Positions 1-8,408 of a DNA stretch of 64,000 nucleotides are shown here, in pieces; the first letter of the stretch is position 1, and each line of letters begins with the position of its first letter. The position numbers and the translations under genes were made by a program. The DNA is from Verrucomicrobiales bacterium (GTDB taxonomy: Bacteria > Verrucomicrobiota > Verrucomicrobiia > Verrucomicrobiales > DEV007). The notes under the pieces are model-generated. The model did not search any database. It saw nothing but the letters and a program-made list of their open reading frames with translations, and was not told the DNA's origin. The stretch lies in assembly GCA_029213065.1 (NCBI GenBank), contig JARGPH010000023.1, forward strand, positions 1 through 64,000, in the 5' to 3' direction.

Positions 1-540
1 ATTGGGAGGAATACGCCGAATATGCCGCTTTCGTCTCTGACCCGCGGCTTGCGCCCGAAGCGGTCGAAGAGCTGACCGGCGTGCCGGCGCAAGACCTGCG
101 CGCGGCGGCGCGATTGTTCGCCACGGGCGGCAACGGCGCGATCTACTACGGGCTTGGCGTCACCGAACACAGCCAAGGATCGACCACGGTGATCGGCATC
201 GCCAACCTTGCGATGCTGACGGGCAATGTCGGGCGCAACGGCGTCGGCGTGAACCCTTTGCGCGGGCAGAACAACGTGCAAGGCTCATGCGATATGGGCA
301 GCTTCCCCCATGAATTGCCCGGCTATCGCCATGTGAAAAACGCCGATGTGCGCGCGATTTTCGAATCCGCTTGGGGCGTGCCGATCGACCCCGAACCGGG
401 GCTGCGCATTCCCAATATGCTCGACGCTGCGGTCGATGGCACCTTCAAGGGGCTCTATTGCCAAGGCGAGGACATCTTGCAATCGGACCCCGACACCAAA
501 CATGTGGCGGCGGGTCTGGCGGCGAGGGACTGTGTCATGC
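1..540 (+). CDS. Formate dehydrogenase alpha subunit, internal fragment (foreign to the rest of the window)
   Basis: Open from the left edge in the frame starting at base 3 and readable to about base 540. The peptide carries molybdopterin oxidoreductase hallmarks of NAD-dependent formate dehydrogenase alpha chains: YYGLGVTEHSQGS, the NLAMLTGN segment, the PLRGQNNVQGSCDMG segment and GLYCQGEDILQSDPDT. In the family this subunit oxidises formate to CO2 at a Mo/W-bis-MGD centre. Both ends are missing: the N-terminal Fe-S part lies outside the window, and after the AARDCV segment (usually followed by a dozen conserved residues such as the DLFLNET block) the reading becomes unrelated. Base composition is visibly richer in GC than the downstream genes and the peptide looks alphaproteobacterial. 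The formal reading frame runs on to base 593, but this tail is antisense to the adjoining SGNH hydrolase. Most likely a chimeric contig end. Confidence 0.85.
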
Positions 541-1441
541 TCGCGAGGGTGTCGCCCGGGTCTGACTTGTGGAGTTTGTCGTTGGTGCCGTAGTTGATCA
601 TGATGAGGGCGGGTTCCTGCCCTGTTTCCCCATACGCGCTGAGCTTGCCGTTGGCATCGAGAAGGGAGTGGCGATTCCCGTCGATCTTGTTCCAGCGGCT
701 CGCGTCGTCGTCGTAAACGCCTCCGGAGCCGTCGACGGAGCCGGTGATGACATAATAGCCGGGCACATCGCCGGGAGGGTTGTCGCCTTTGTTGATCCAA
801 CCGCTCCAGCCGCAGGCGCTGATCGCGTAGTCGTAGCCGCGGGTTTGCAGCGCCTGCCCCACGAGGTGAGAATAGCCCGACAACTCGGAAGCGCCGATGC
901 CCTCGGTGATGCTGTCGCCGACGATGAGGGCCCACTTTTTCGCGGGGCGGTCCGGAACCGGTTTGCTTCCGGCGTCGACTTTGAGGCCGAGAAAGCGCAC
1001 TACGTTGACGCCGCTTTCGCCTTCGCTTCCCCAGCGTTGCTCCTGACGTGAACTCTGAAAGTAGACAACCAGTTCGTGTTTCCCTGAGCCCTTCAGATTT
1101 TCGATCACGACTTCATCGGCGATGCCGACACTGGATTTCCAGTAGCCGTCGATGTTGTAGGCAATGCGGGGACGGCTGAAGCCCTCGGGGTAGCCGGAGG
1201 TGTCGAACAAAAGGGTCGCTTCCGGATTCTCATTCGATGTCTCCCAGCTCACGCGAAAGTAGGCGCCGGAATACCACGACTGTCGGAATTCGCTTCCTTC
1301 GCGGCCGTCATCGCCGGTCCAGTTCGCCGGTGAGAACACAAAAGCCGGAGAATCGACCGCGATCGTTTCGGTTTCGGCGGATTCGACCGTCAAGAGGGGA
1401 AGCAGTAGCGCTGCGGCGAGGAGAATGTGCGGTTTGATCAT
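541..1441 (-). CDS. Secreted SGNH/GDSL-type hydrolase, 3'-truncated
   Basis: The start chosen is the ATG at 1441, which gives a clean signal peptide (MIKPHILLAAALLLPLL...) instead of the longer in-frame extension to 1501. An N-terminal beta-rich part of about 130 residues precedes the hydrolase domain. Block I is GDSITEG (catalytic Ser), block II-like Gly lies in YAISACGWSG, and block III is NYGTND. Block V, with the catalytic DxxH, is missing because the frame runs into formate dehydrogenase sequence at about 536-547. The family comprises esterases acting on acetylated sugars or lipids in the periplasm or outside the cell. The last residues of the formal frame (from MTQS on) are antisense formate dehydrogenase and not genuine. 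Function as an ester hydrolase is likely; the substrate cannot be read. Confidence 0.75.
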
Positions 1442-1486
1442 GATTGCAAAGAAAGCGTCGTATCCAAATAGCATAGAGGAAGGACT

Positions 1487-1512
1487 CACGCAGAGGCGCA
1501 AAGGCGCAGAGT
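1487..1512. repeat. Short dispersed repeat of the acgcagaggcgcaaaggcgcagag type
   Basis: Two imperfect tandem units of GCAGAGGCGCA/AAGGCGCAGAG occur upstream of the SGNH hydrolase. Sequences of this type are common intergenic repeats in many bacterial genomes. No coding function is visible. Confidence 0.5.
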
Positions 1513-1550
1513 TTTTTCTTCAGTTCTCCGGGGTTCCACCGGACAGGAAT

Positions 1551-1639
1551 GTAGGACGGGTTTTCAACCCGTTTCGAAGCCTATCGGGGCGGAGGCTTTG
1601 GCTGATGGGCTCCGCACACGGGTTGGAAACCCATGCTAC
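1551..1639. repeat. GTAG...CTAC palindromic intergenic repeat, copy 1
   Basis: The element begins GTAGGACGGG and ends CATGCTAC. It contains the perfect hairpin ACGGGTT-ttc-AACCCGT (1556-1572) and a second arm pair GGGTT/AACCC near 1620-1632. Related copies with GTAG/CTAC ends and an inner palindrome just before the CTAC end are at 25378-25444 and, with a GTGG variant end, at 13217-13263. It lies between a lipoprotein gene and an SGNH hydrolase gene, both on the minus strand. Confidence 0.6.
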
Positions 1640-1671
1640 TTTTCTTTGGGTGAGAGCCACCTACCTGGATA

Positions 1672-2067
1672 TTACCTTCCGCCGATAATTTTCAGATCGG
1701 CCGGTGCTGCTTTGGTCACTTCCCCGTTTCGAATCGGAATTCCGACGGTTTCGGTCGTCAGGGTTCGGCTCACCGAAAGGGAGGTGCCGTCGGATGGTTT
1801 TCCGGGGTCGCTGTGACTCTCTGAAAAATGAGGACTCGCGGTGTCGGTGCTCCATTGCTCCTGCGAGGCTGAGTCCACAAATCGCTGAGCTTTGTAGAAC
1901 CAGGTTTCGCTGCCATCATCCGAGGCCTCTTTCCTGACAGGTTCTCCATACTTTTCGATGAGGCTTGATGTCGTCATGCCCGAATAGATCAGATTTTTCG
2001 GCTTCGATCCGCACGCGGTGAGAAACAGGATCGGCAGGAGAACGGCGAGGGTGGACTGTTTTTTCAT
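1672..2067 (-). CDS. Putative lipoprotein, possibly BamE/SmpA-like
   Basis: 131 residues. The N-terminus is a typical lipoprotein signal, MKKQSTLAVLLPILFLTAC, with lipobox LTAC and acylated Cys19. The segment that follows (IYSGMTTSSLIEKYGEPVR) has the GM-T-x-x-x-L-x-x-x-x-G-x-P shape of the small BamE/SmpA/OmlA fold, which in other proteins helps outer-membrane assembly; the similarity is only over this short stretch. The rest is Ser/Thr-rich with no recognised motif. It lies 43 bases downstream of the sulfatase at 2111-3688 on the same strand, so co-transcription is possible. Lipoprotein nature is well supported; the molecular role is not. Confidence 0.7.
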   Translation of the reverse strand: MKKQSTLAVLLPILFLTACGSKPKNLIYSGMTTSSLIEKYGEPVRKEASDDGSETWFYKAQRFVDSASQEQWSTDTASPHFSESHSDPGKPSDGTSLSVSRTLTTETVGIPIRNGEVTKAAPADLKIIGGR

Positions 2068-2110
2068 TCGGCTTTCGGGTTCATTGTTCCTTGTCGATTT
2101 TATGACCGGT

Positions 2111-3688
2111 TCACAAAACCGGAGGTGGTCCGCTGAGTTCGCCGGCTGCTTTTGTTTTCGGGTATTTTGGCTTCCAGGTAGGGTGTTCCTGCGTGAGCCA
2201 GGTGCGAATTTTCTTTGAAAGGGTCGAGGCGATTTCCGGTTGCTTCCTGAGCAGGTTCTTGGCCTCGGGCTGGTCGTCGGTGAGGCAGTAGAGTTCCCAG
2301 GTGTTGGCCTCGTATTCGTAGTAGAGCTTGTAACGTTTCCCTTCGATGTCGTCGATGACAGCGGCGCTGGGTTGGGCCCGGGTGTCCATGTAGCCGGGGA
2401 AAAAGTAGAAGATCGGTTCGCGGGGTTTGATGCTTTTCGAATTGGGATCGCGCAGGATGCTTGCGAAGGATTCGCCGTCGAGTGGGTGTGTGTCAGGATC
2501 GGGATTCCATTTCCCTCCGGCGAGATCGAGACAGGTGGGGTAGAAATCGAGGCAGTGGGTTTTGTGATCGGTCACGGTGCCTGCGGGGATGACGCCGGGC
2601 CAGCAGGCAATGAGAGGAACGCGAATCCCGCCTTCGGTGAGCATCCCTTTCTCGCCGCGAAGGGGCGTGTTCGCTGCGTGGGTGCCGCCGTTGTCGGAGG
2701 TGAAAAGAATGAGGGTGTTTTCGGCGATGCTGTCAGAGGTGTCCCCGTCACCGTCGGGATCCTCAATCAACTCGCGCATCCGCCGCAGGTTCTCGTCGAC
2801 GCTCGCGATGAAGCCGGAATACTCGGCTTTGGTCTCGGCGTATTTTTTTGCGGCAGCGAGGAGGTCGGGGCGTGCCTTGACGGGTCCATGAACCGCGTAG
2901 GTGTGGAACTGGAGGTAGAATGGGGTCTCTCCTTTTGCGAGAGTGGCAAGGGTGCTCTCAAGGGCATCGCCGACCGCGTCGCTGATATGTTTCGGGGAGC
3001 CGACGAGGGCTCCGGGTAGCTTGTGTCTTTTCACATAGGCATCGTTATAGGGGGCGGCCCATTGATCGAAATGCCCGAGGCCCACGTTTTTGAAGATCCA
3101 CTTTCCGTCTTTCTGCGAAGAGAAGCAGGTCGGCTGGTGCCCCTGGCTGAAGCCCCCGATGTTGATGTCAAAGCCGGAGTTCTCAGGCATGGTCGCAGCG
3201 CCCTCGTGGCCGCCAACGTGATACTTTCCAATATGGGCGGTGGTGTAGCCGTTCTTTTTCATCGCCTCGGCAATCGTGATGGCTTCGGGAGCGACGTCTT
3301 CGGTTTGCTTTTGGGGGACGAACCTTGCCGTCTTTTGCGTGAATCCTGCCTTCGCGTTCTTGTTGAAACGGCTCAGGCTTCTCACGACGTAGACGTCGTT
3401 GTGAATCCTCGCCGGATACTGGCCCGAAAGCATTGCGGCGCGGGTCGGGGCGCAGTTCGGTTGCGCGTAGGCGTGGGTGAAACTGAGTCCTTCACTCGCG
3501 AGCTTTTCGAGATTGGGGGTGCGGTACTGGCTGCCGTGTGTGCCCATCGTTGCGGCATTCGCGCTGATGTGATTCCACCCGAGATCGTCGACCATGTAGA
3601 TGATAATGTTAGGCTGTTCCGCAGCCCGGGTGACTTCAGAGTGAAGGCAAATCAGGCAGAGCAGCGGGATAAGGATGAGTGCTTTCAT
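2111..3688 (-). CDS. Secreted sulfatase (arylsulfatase A-like, type I)
   Basis: 525 residues with a signal peptide ending near residue 23. Family features in order: PNIIIYMVDDLG (two Asp of the metal site), the sulfatase signature C-A-P-T-R at Cys79-Arg83 followed by AAMLSGQYPAR, a GKYHVG block, and SDNGG with the following GEKGMLTEGGIRVP. Cys79 would be converted to formylglycine by a maturase, which is not in this window. The enzyme hydrolyses sulfate esters of carbohydrates or aromatic substrates in the periplasm or outside. Length is normal for the family. It is divergently oriented to the sulfatase at 3853, with about 160 bases between. The exact sulfatase subfamily and substrate cannot be stated. 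Confidence 0.93.
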   Translation of the reverse strand: MKALILIPLLCLICLHSEVTRAAEQPNIIIYMVDDLGWNHISANAATMGTHGSQYRTPNLEKLASEGLSFTHAYAQPNCAPTRAAMLSGQYPARIHNDVYVVRSLSRFNKNAKAGFTQKTARFVPQKQTEDVAPEAITIAEAMKKNGYTTAHIGKYHVGGHEGAATMPENSGFDINIGGFSQGHQPTCFSSQKDGKWIFKNVGLGHFDQWAAPYNDAYVKRHKLPGALVGSPKHISDAVGDALESTLATLAKGETPFYLQFHTYAVHGPVKARPDLLAAAKKYAETKAEYSGFIASVDENLRRMRELIEDPDGDGDTSDSIAENTLILFTSDNGGTHAANTPLRGEKGMLTEGGIRVPLIACWPGVIPAGTVTDHKTHCLDFYPTCLDLAGGKWNPDPDTHPLDGESFASILRDPNSKSIKPREPIFYFFPGYMDTRAQPSAAVIDDIEGKRYKLYYEYEANTWELYCLTDDQPEAKNLLRKQPEIASTLSKKIRTWLTQEHPTWKPKYPKTKAAGELSGPPPVL

Positions 3689-3852
3689 AGTGAAAATTTC
3701 GGGGAGTTATATGACAACACTTTGCCGACAATATTGCAATGCCATCATCATGCTTCGGCTGTGAGTTTCAGAGAGTCGGGCATGATGAGTTTCTAAAGGT
3801 GCCTGATTTCGCTCTTTTAACTTCAATGCATAGCGGCAATGCTGTCGGGATG

Positions 3853-5274
3853 ATGCGGTTTTCATTTTTGGTGTTTCTTTTCGCAGCGATTAGTATCGCT
3901 TTCTCCCGGGCAGAGGAGCGAAAGCCGAATGTATTGCTGCTCATGGCGGATGATCTCAACACTGCTCTGAGTGGGTATGGTCATCCCCAGTGCAAAACCC
4001 CGAGACTCGACGAGCTTGCCGCGCGAGGAGTGCGTTTTGAAAGTATGCACTGCCAGTATCCGGTGTGTGGAGCGTCCCGCGCGTCGATGCTTACAGGGCT
4101 CTATCCTTATACGAACGGCATGCTCGGGAATGAAGGGAACCTCCGTGAGAACCTGCCCGATGTCGTGACGCTGCCGCAACTCTTCCGCAATAATGGATAC
4201 CGCGTCGGGCGTGTCAGTAAAATGTATCATGTCGGGATTCCTCATGAAATCATCGCCGGAACTTCTGAGCATGATGACGCCGAATCATGGGATGAGGTCG
4301 TGAACGTCACGGCTCCTGAACAGAATGCTCCCGGGGTTCGGACGGAGTGGTCGCCGGAGGATACGGGGTCTCAGACTTTTACCGGAGTTGAAGCTACGAC
4401 CGGGGATCTTGAACACGCTGACGGGATGGCGGCGGATGCGGCGATCAAATTTTTGAAGCGGAACAAGGATAAGCCGTTTTTCCTGGGGTGTGGATTTGTT
4501 CGTCCTCATGTGCCGCTCGTGGCACCGTCGAAGTATTTTGATCTCTATGACAGGGACGCCATGATCGCACCTGTCGTTCCCGAGGATGATCTTGATGATG
4601 TTCCGGGAGTGATACGTCAGTACAAGGCTAAATCCCGCTACGGTGTCACGCCGGAGCTGCACAAGGGACTCCTCGAGGCGTATTACTCCAGCATTTCCTA
4701 CATGGACGCGCAGGTCGGTCGGGTTCTCGATGCGCTTGATGAGTTGGGGCTCAGAGAAAACACCATCGTGATTTTCTCGAGCGATCATGGTTATTTGTTA
4801 GGCGAGCACAACAAGTTTCAAAAGCAGCATCTTTTTGAGGAGGCAACGCGGGTGCCTTTTATTCTCAGTGCGCCGTGGATGAAGGCTTCACATGGGAAGG
4901 CGTGTGGGAGGATCACCGAGTTGGTTGATCTTTATCCAACGGTGGCGCGGCTCGCCGAGTTGAACCCGCCGCCTGAACTGCAGGGGCGGAGTTTCGTTTC
5001 CCTGCTGGAGAATGTTGATGCCGGAAGCTGGGACAAAGATCTCGCCTTTTCGATCAGTCGCAACGGAGGGGAGTCAATTCGCACGGAAGACTGGCGCTAC
5101 ACCCATTGGGGCTATGGGAAAAAGGGAGGCGAGCTGTATGACCGGAAGAACGATCCGGGAGAGTTCAAAAATCTCGCCTCAGATCCTCAGTTCGCCGGCC
5201 AGTTGGAGGTGATGAAAGCCCGCCTGATCGAGAAACGTCTCGCCGCTGGATACGACCCGAAACGCTACCGGTAA
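3853..5274 (+). CDS. Secreted sulfatase, iduronate-2-sulfatase-like
   Basis: 473 residues from the ATG at 3853 (an ATG also sits at 3850); upstream in-frame codons would place residues before the signal peptide MRFSFLVFLFAAISIAFSRA and are not used. Motifs: PNVLLLMADDLN, then C-G-A-S-R at Cys72-Arg76 followed by ASMLTGLYPYTNG; GCGFVRPHVPLVAPSKY and SSDHGYLLGEHNKFQKQ are the metal and substrate-pocket blocks typical of the iduronate-2-sulfatase-like branch. In that branch Ala replaces Pro in the C-x-P/A-S-R signature. Likely desulfates a polysaccharide. It starts the plus-strand run sulfatase, esterase, sulfatase. Substrate specificity is inference. Confidence 0.92.
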   Translation: MRFSFLVFLFAAISIAFSRAEERKPNVLLLMADDLNTALSGYGHPQCKTPRLDELAARGVRFESMHCQYPVCGASRASMLTGLYPYTNGMLGNEGNLRENLPDVVTLPQLFRNNGYRVGRVSKMYHVGIPHEIIAGTSEHDDAESWDEVVNVTAPEQNAPGVRTEWSPEDTGSQTFTGVEATTGDLEHADGMAADAAIKFLKRNKDKPFFLGCGFVRPHVPLVAPSKYFDLYDRDAMIAPVVPEDDLDDVPGVIRQYKAKSRYGVTPELHKGLLEAYYSSISYMDAQVGRVLDALDELGLRENTIVIFSSDHGYLLGEHNKFQKQHLFEEATRVPFILSAPWMKASHGKACGRITELVDLYPTVARLAELNPPPELQGRSFVSLLENVDAGSWDKDLAFSISRNGGESIRTEDWRYTHWGYGKKGGELYDRKNDPGEFKNLASDPQFAGQLEVMKARLIEKRLAAGYDPKRYR

Positions 5275-5356
5275 ACTCCTGGCTGTTCCCTTACGGGGAG
5301 AAAGGGGCAAAAGGAAAGCTGGATATCAATGGGCTGTCCTGATAGATATATCGTTC

Positions 5357-6244
5357 ATGAAGTTGCTAGCTTTTGGATTCGTTGCCTGCGTTTTCTCTTC
5401 CTTTTTCCATGTGGAGGCGGAGGACAGCGAGACGCTTCCGAAAGGTAAGGTTTACACGTATAAGGAAGCGAAAGGCGGTGCGAGGGAGATAGAGATTTTC
5501 TTTCCCGAAGGTCATCAGGTGTCCGGCGAAGCGAAGCCGGGAATTATTCTTTTTCACGGTGGTGGCTGGGGTGGTGGAAAGCGCGAGGCTTTCAGTTATC
5601 AGTGCGACTATTTCGCGAGTCGTGGTCTTGTCGCCGCGACGGTTACCTATCGTCTCGCGACAAAAGAGGCTGCTGCGAAAATGAAGAAAGGGCGGTCGCG
5701 GAAGCGTCTCTGTATTCCCGACGCCAAGAGTGCGATCCGATGGTTCAAAGAGAATGCCGGAGAGCTCGGTGTCGATCCGAAGCGCATCATCGCCGGTGGT
5801 GGCTCGGCAGGCGGGCATATCAGTCTGATCGCCACGACCAGTCCCTGCATGGATCATCGCACTGATTCGAAGGAGGTTGATACTGCGGTGGCTGCGTATG
5901 TTCTCTTCAATCCGGCTCTCAGTGAGGCGGATGCCGAAGACCCGATGATTGATGTTCTTCCTCACCTCTGTGTCGGCTTTCCGCCGGCAATTGCATTTTT
6001 CGGGAGTGATGATACCTGGCTGAAAGGCTGGACTCCCGCCTACGAAAAGTTGAAGGCGCTTGGCAATACCTCGGTGGAATTCCATATCGCGGAGGGGGAA
6101 AAGCACGCGTTCTTCAATCGCCAACCCTGGAGGGATATCACACTTGCAGCCGCGGACCGGTTTTTAGTGAAACACGGCTATCTCGAGGGTGAGCCTACTC
6201 TACCTGAGCCGGAGAGCGGGGAAGTTCTTGTGAAGCAGCCATAG
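5357..6244 (+). CDS. Secreted alpha/beta hydrolase (acetyl-esterase/carboxylesterase type)
   Basis: 295 residues with an N-terminal signal peptide (cleavage near VEA/ED). The oxyanion-hole motif HGGGW is at about residues 67-71, the nucleophile elbow G-G-S-A-G-G has Ser150, and candidate acid and base are Asp219/220 (GSDDTW) and His251 (EKHAFF). The lid and core resemble the HSL/Aes branch of carbohydrate and short-chain esterases. It sits between two sulfatases on the same strand, with 82 and 25 bases of spacing, which suggests deacetylation of a sulfated and acetylated polysaccharide. The link to that substrate is an inference from context. No Shine-Dalgarno is obvious before the ATG. Confidence 0.88.
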   Translation: MKLLAFGFVACVFSSFFHVEAEDSETLPKGKVYTYKEAKGGAREIEIFFPEGHQVSGEAKPGIILFHGGGWGGGKREAFSYQCDYFASRGLVAATVTYRLATKEAAAKMKKGRSRKRLCIPDAKSAIRWFKENAGELGVDPKRIIAGGGSAGGHISLIATTSPCMDHRTDSKEVDTAVAAYVLFNPALSEADAEDPMIDVLPHLCVGFPPAIAFFGSDDTWLKGWTPAYEKLKALGNTSVEFHIAEGEKHAFFNRQPWRDITLAAADRFLVKHGYLEGEPTLPEPESGEVLVKQP

Positions 6245-6269
6245 TGGAATCTTGTTTTCGGAGATTGAT

Positions 6270-7752
6270 ATGAAATTGAGCCTTCTGGTTTTGACCCTGT
6301 TCTTTGGCGTCGTCTTTTCCGCAGGAGCGGACGATCGTCCTAATATTCTACTTTTTACAGCCGATGACCTTCATGCTGAATCACTCGGCGTCTATGGTGG
6401 TAGACCGCCGGGCCTGACGCCGAACCTCGATGCCTTTGCCGCTGAGAGTATGCTTTTCAACCGCGCGCACGTGAACACCGCGATCTGCGCTCCCTGTCGT
6501 GCCATCATTGCGACGGGACGATACAGTCATCGCTCAGGCGCGATGGGGTTCATGCCTGCGCGCGAGGATGTGCCTGACATTGTCACCACATTGAAGGCGG
6601 GCGGCTATCGCGCGGGGATTCTCGGGAAGGTCGGCCATTCCACTCCGAAGACGTCGATGAAGTGGGACTTCGAGGTGGATCAGAGCGGTCTCGGAAACGG
6701 TCGCGATCCGGCGATGTATGCCCGACAAAGTGAGACCTTTTTTCAGCAGTGCAAAGAGGCGGGAAAGCCGTTCTATTTCATGGTGAATTCTCATGATCCG
6801 CATCGGCCTTATTGTGATCCGGAAAAATTGTTGAGAGGCGCGGCGATGCCCTCCCGCGTCTATGATCCTGCCGAAGTGGATGTCCCGGGGTTTCTTCCCG
6901 ATCTACCCGGCGTTCGTAAAGAGTTGGCTCAGTATTTGAATTCGACCCGTCGACTCGATGATACGTTTGGCAGTGTTATGAAAGCGTTGGAGGATTCGGG
7001 GTTTGCCGGCAAGACTCTGGTTCTTTTTATCACTGACAACGGAATCGCGGTTCCCTTTGCGAAATGTAATGCGTGGTTTCACAGCACGCGGACTCCGCTT
7101 CTCGCGCGCTGGCCCGGAACGATTGAGGCGGGAGCGCGAGACGATGTGCATTTCGTTTCCGTGGTCGATTTCTTTCCAACGTTTCTCGAGGTGACCGGCG
7201 TTCAGGGTCCGGCGGGACTGGATGGGCGCTCGTTTACCGCTGCTCAAAGGTGAAAGTCAGGGGGAACGGGAATTCGTTTTTACGCAGATCGATTCGAAGG
7301 CCGGAGGTGCTGCCGTGCCGATGCGGGCGGTTCAAAATGCGAAGTATGGCTACATCTACAACCCCTTCAGCGATGGCGAATACTATTACCGAAACAACAA
7401 CGAGGGAGCGACGATGGCGGCGATGAATAAGGCGGCGAAGACGGACCCTGCGATTGCCGCCCGGGTTGATGTCTTTCGCTACCGGGTTCCTGAGGAATTT
7501 TATGATTTGGAAGCAGATCCCAACTGCCTTGAGAATTTGATCGATGAGCCGGAGCTTGTGGAGGTGATAAAGTCTTTTCAGGAGAATCTCTTCGCTCAGA
7601 TGGAGAAGACTGATGATCCGATGTTGATGGCGTTCATAAACAGAGAGAATCGGGCCGTCGTCGACGCGGTCATTACCAAGACCTATGGCCCGCAAAAATC
7701 AGTCAAGTCCAAGCAGCAGAAAATGCGCCCCGGTAAGAAGTCGAAGAAGTGA
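6270..7752 (+). pseudogene. Secreted sulfatase interrupted by a frameshift
   Basis: Starts at ATG 6270, preceded by GGAG, with signal peptide MKLSLLVLTLFFGVVFSAGA. Sulfatase motifs: PNILLFTADDL, C-A-P-C-R at Cys73-Arg77 followed by AIIATGRYSHRSG, GKVGH, and ITDNG. The first reading frame runs into a stop at 7251-7253 just after LDGRSF. The typical C-terminal part (PLLKGE, later PEEFYDLEADPNCLENL) continues in the frame of 7222-7752. Restoring the usual GRSF(L)PLLKG joins the two at about 7233-7237. Two lost T residues in the run TTTA, or one extra base, would explain it. The intact protein would have about 494 residues. Either a genuine inactivating mutation or an assembly/base-call error; both halves otherwise look well conserved. 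Confidence 0.85.
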
Positions 7753-7830
7753 TTCAAAGGGGATGTTCCGGTGACTGCCCGCCGTAATCCCTTGTCGATT
7801 AGGCGAAAATGCTCTTAACTGTCAGTAGCG

Positions 7831-8334
7831 ATGGAAACACAGAATCGAGGTAAGAGAAGAGATTCGAGTCAGGACGACGTTATCAATCTGAATGAGGTTA
7901 TTGCTCTGCTCGCGAAATTGGTCGTGGTCTTTGTGCTCCTTGTCGTGAGTCTTCGTTTTCCGCTCGTCTGGATTAAATTCCCTCTCTCGTTTGTCATCCT
8001 CGCCTTTGGTTGGCGCTGGATTTTCAGAGCGAAGAAGAAGCAAAAAGTTTCCACGAGCCGCCCGGGCGTTCCCCGTGAGGTGACGGTGATGGAGGTGGGC
8101 GGTGGTGGGCTTTCAGGGGTGAAGACGGTCAAGGCTCAGGATCACGAGACGGTTCGTAAGCTCATCGCGCTCGATGCGGCGGGGGAGTTTGGAAAAGCAA
8201 AAACGCTTATCCAGCGACTCGATGGTGAAGAGTTTTCCGGGCCGGTGGGTAGGGAACTCGCGACGGTCGCAGGGAACTACTTTCCGATCGAGCTTGAGCC
8301 GACCGAAAACGGGGTTCGCTTCAAGCTCGCCTGA
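7831..8334 (+). CDS. Hypothetical protein with two membrane segments
   Basis: 167 residues, not recognised. After a charged N-terminus of about 20 residues there are two adjacent hydrophobic stretches (VIALLAKLVVVFVLLVVSL and FPLVWIKFPLSFVILAFGW), giving a short hairpin in the membrane. A basic patch (RAKKKQK) follows. The C-terminal ~110 residues are soluble and include a helical stretch, VRKLIALDAAGEFGKAKTL, reminiscent of a TPR-like helix pair. It stands between the frameshifted sulfatase and the flavoprotein on the same strand, with 78 and 74 bases of spacing. No function assigned. Confidence 0.6.
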   Translation: METQNRGKRRDSSQDDVINLNEVIALLAKLVVVFVLLVVSLRFPLVWIKFPLSFVILAFGWRWIFRAKKKQKVSTSRPGVPREVTVMEVGGGGLSGVKTVKAQDHETVRKLIALDAAGEFGKAKTLIQRLDGEEFSGPVGRELATVAGNYFPIELEPTENGVRFKLA

Positions 8335-8408
8335 GCGGGGGAATCACGGGCTTGAAAACTCTTCCACTCGTGAATGGACGAGAGTCGTGCCTGCGCTAGA
8401 GTTGGGCT

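Noticed and set aside
285-935. Long minus-strand open frame across the first junction
   Set aside because: It is an Arg-rich reading antisense to both the formate dehydrogenase fragment and out of frame with the SGNH hydrolase; high GC produces such frames.
3023-3796. Long plus-strand frame antisense to the first sulfatase
   Set aside because: Residue content is that of a complementary shadow and the sulfatase on the other strand has all catalytic motifs.
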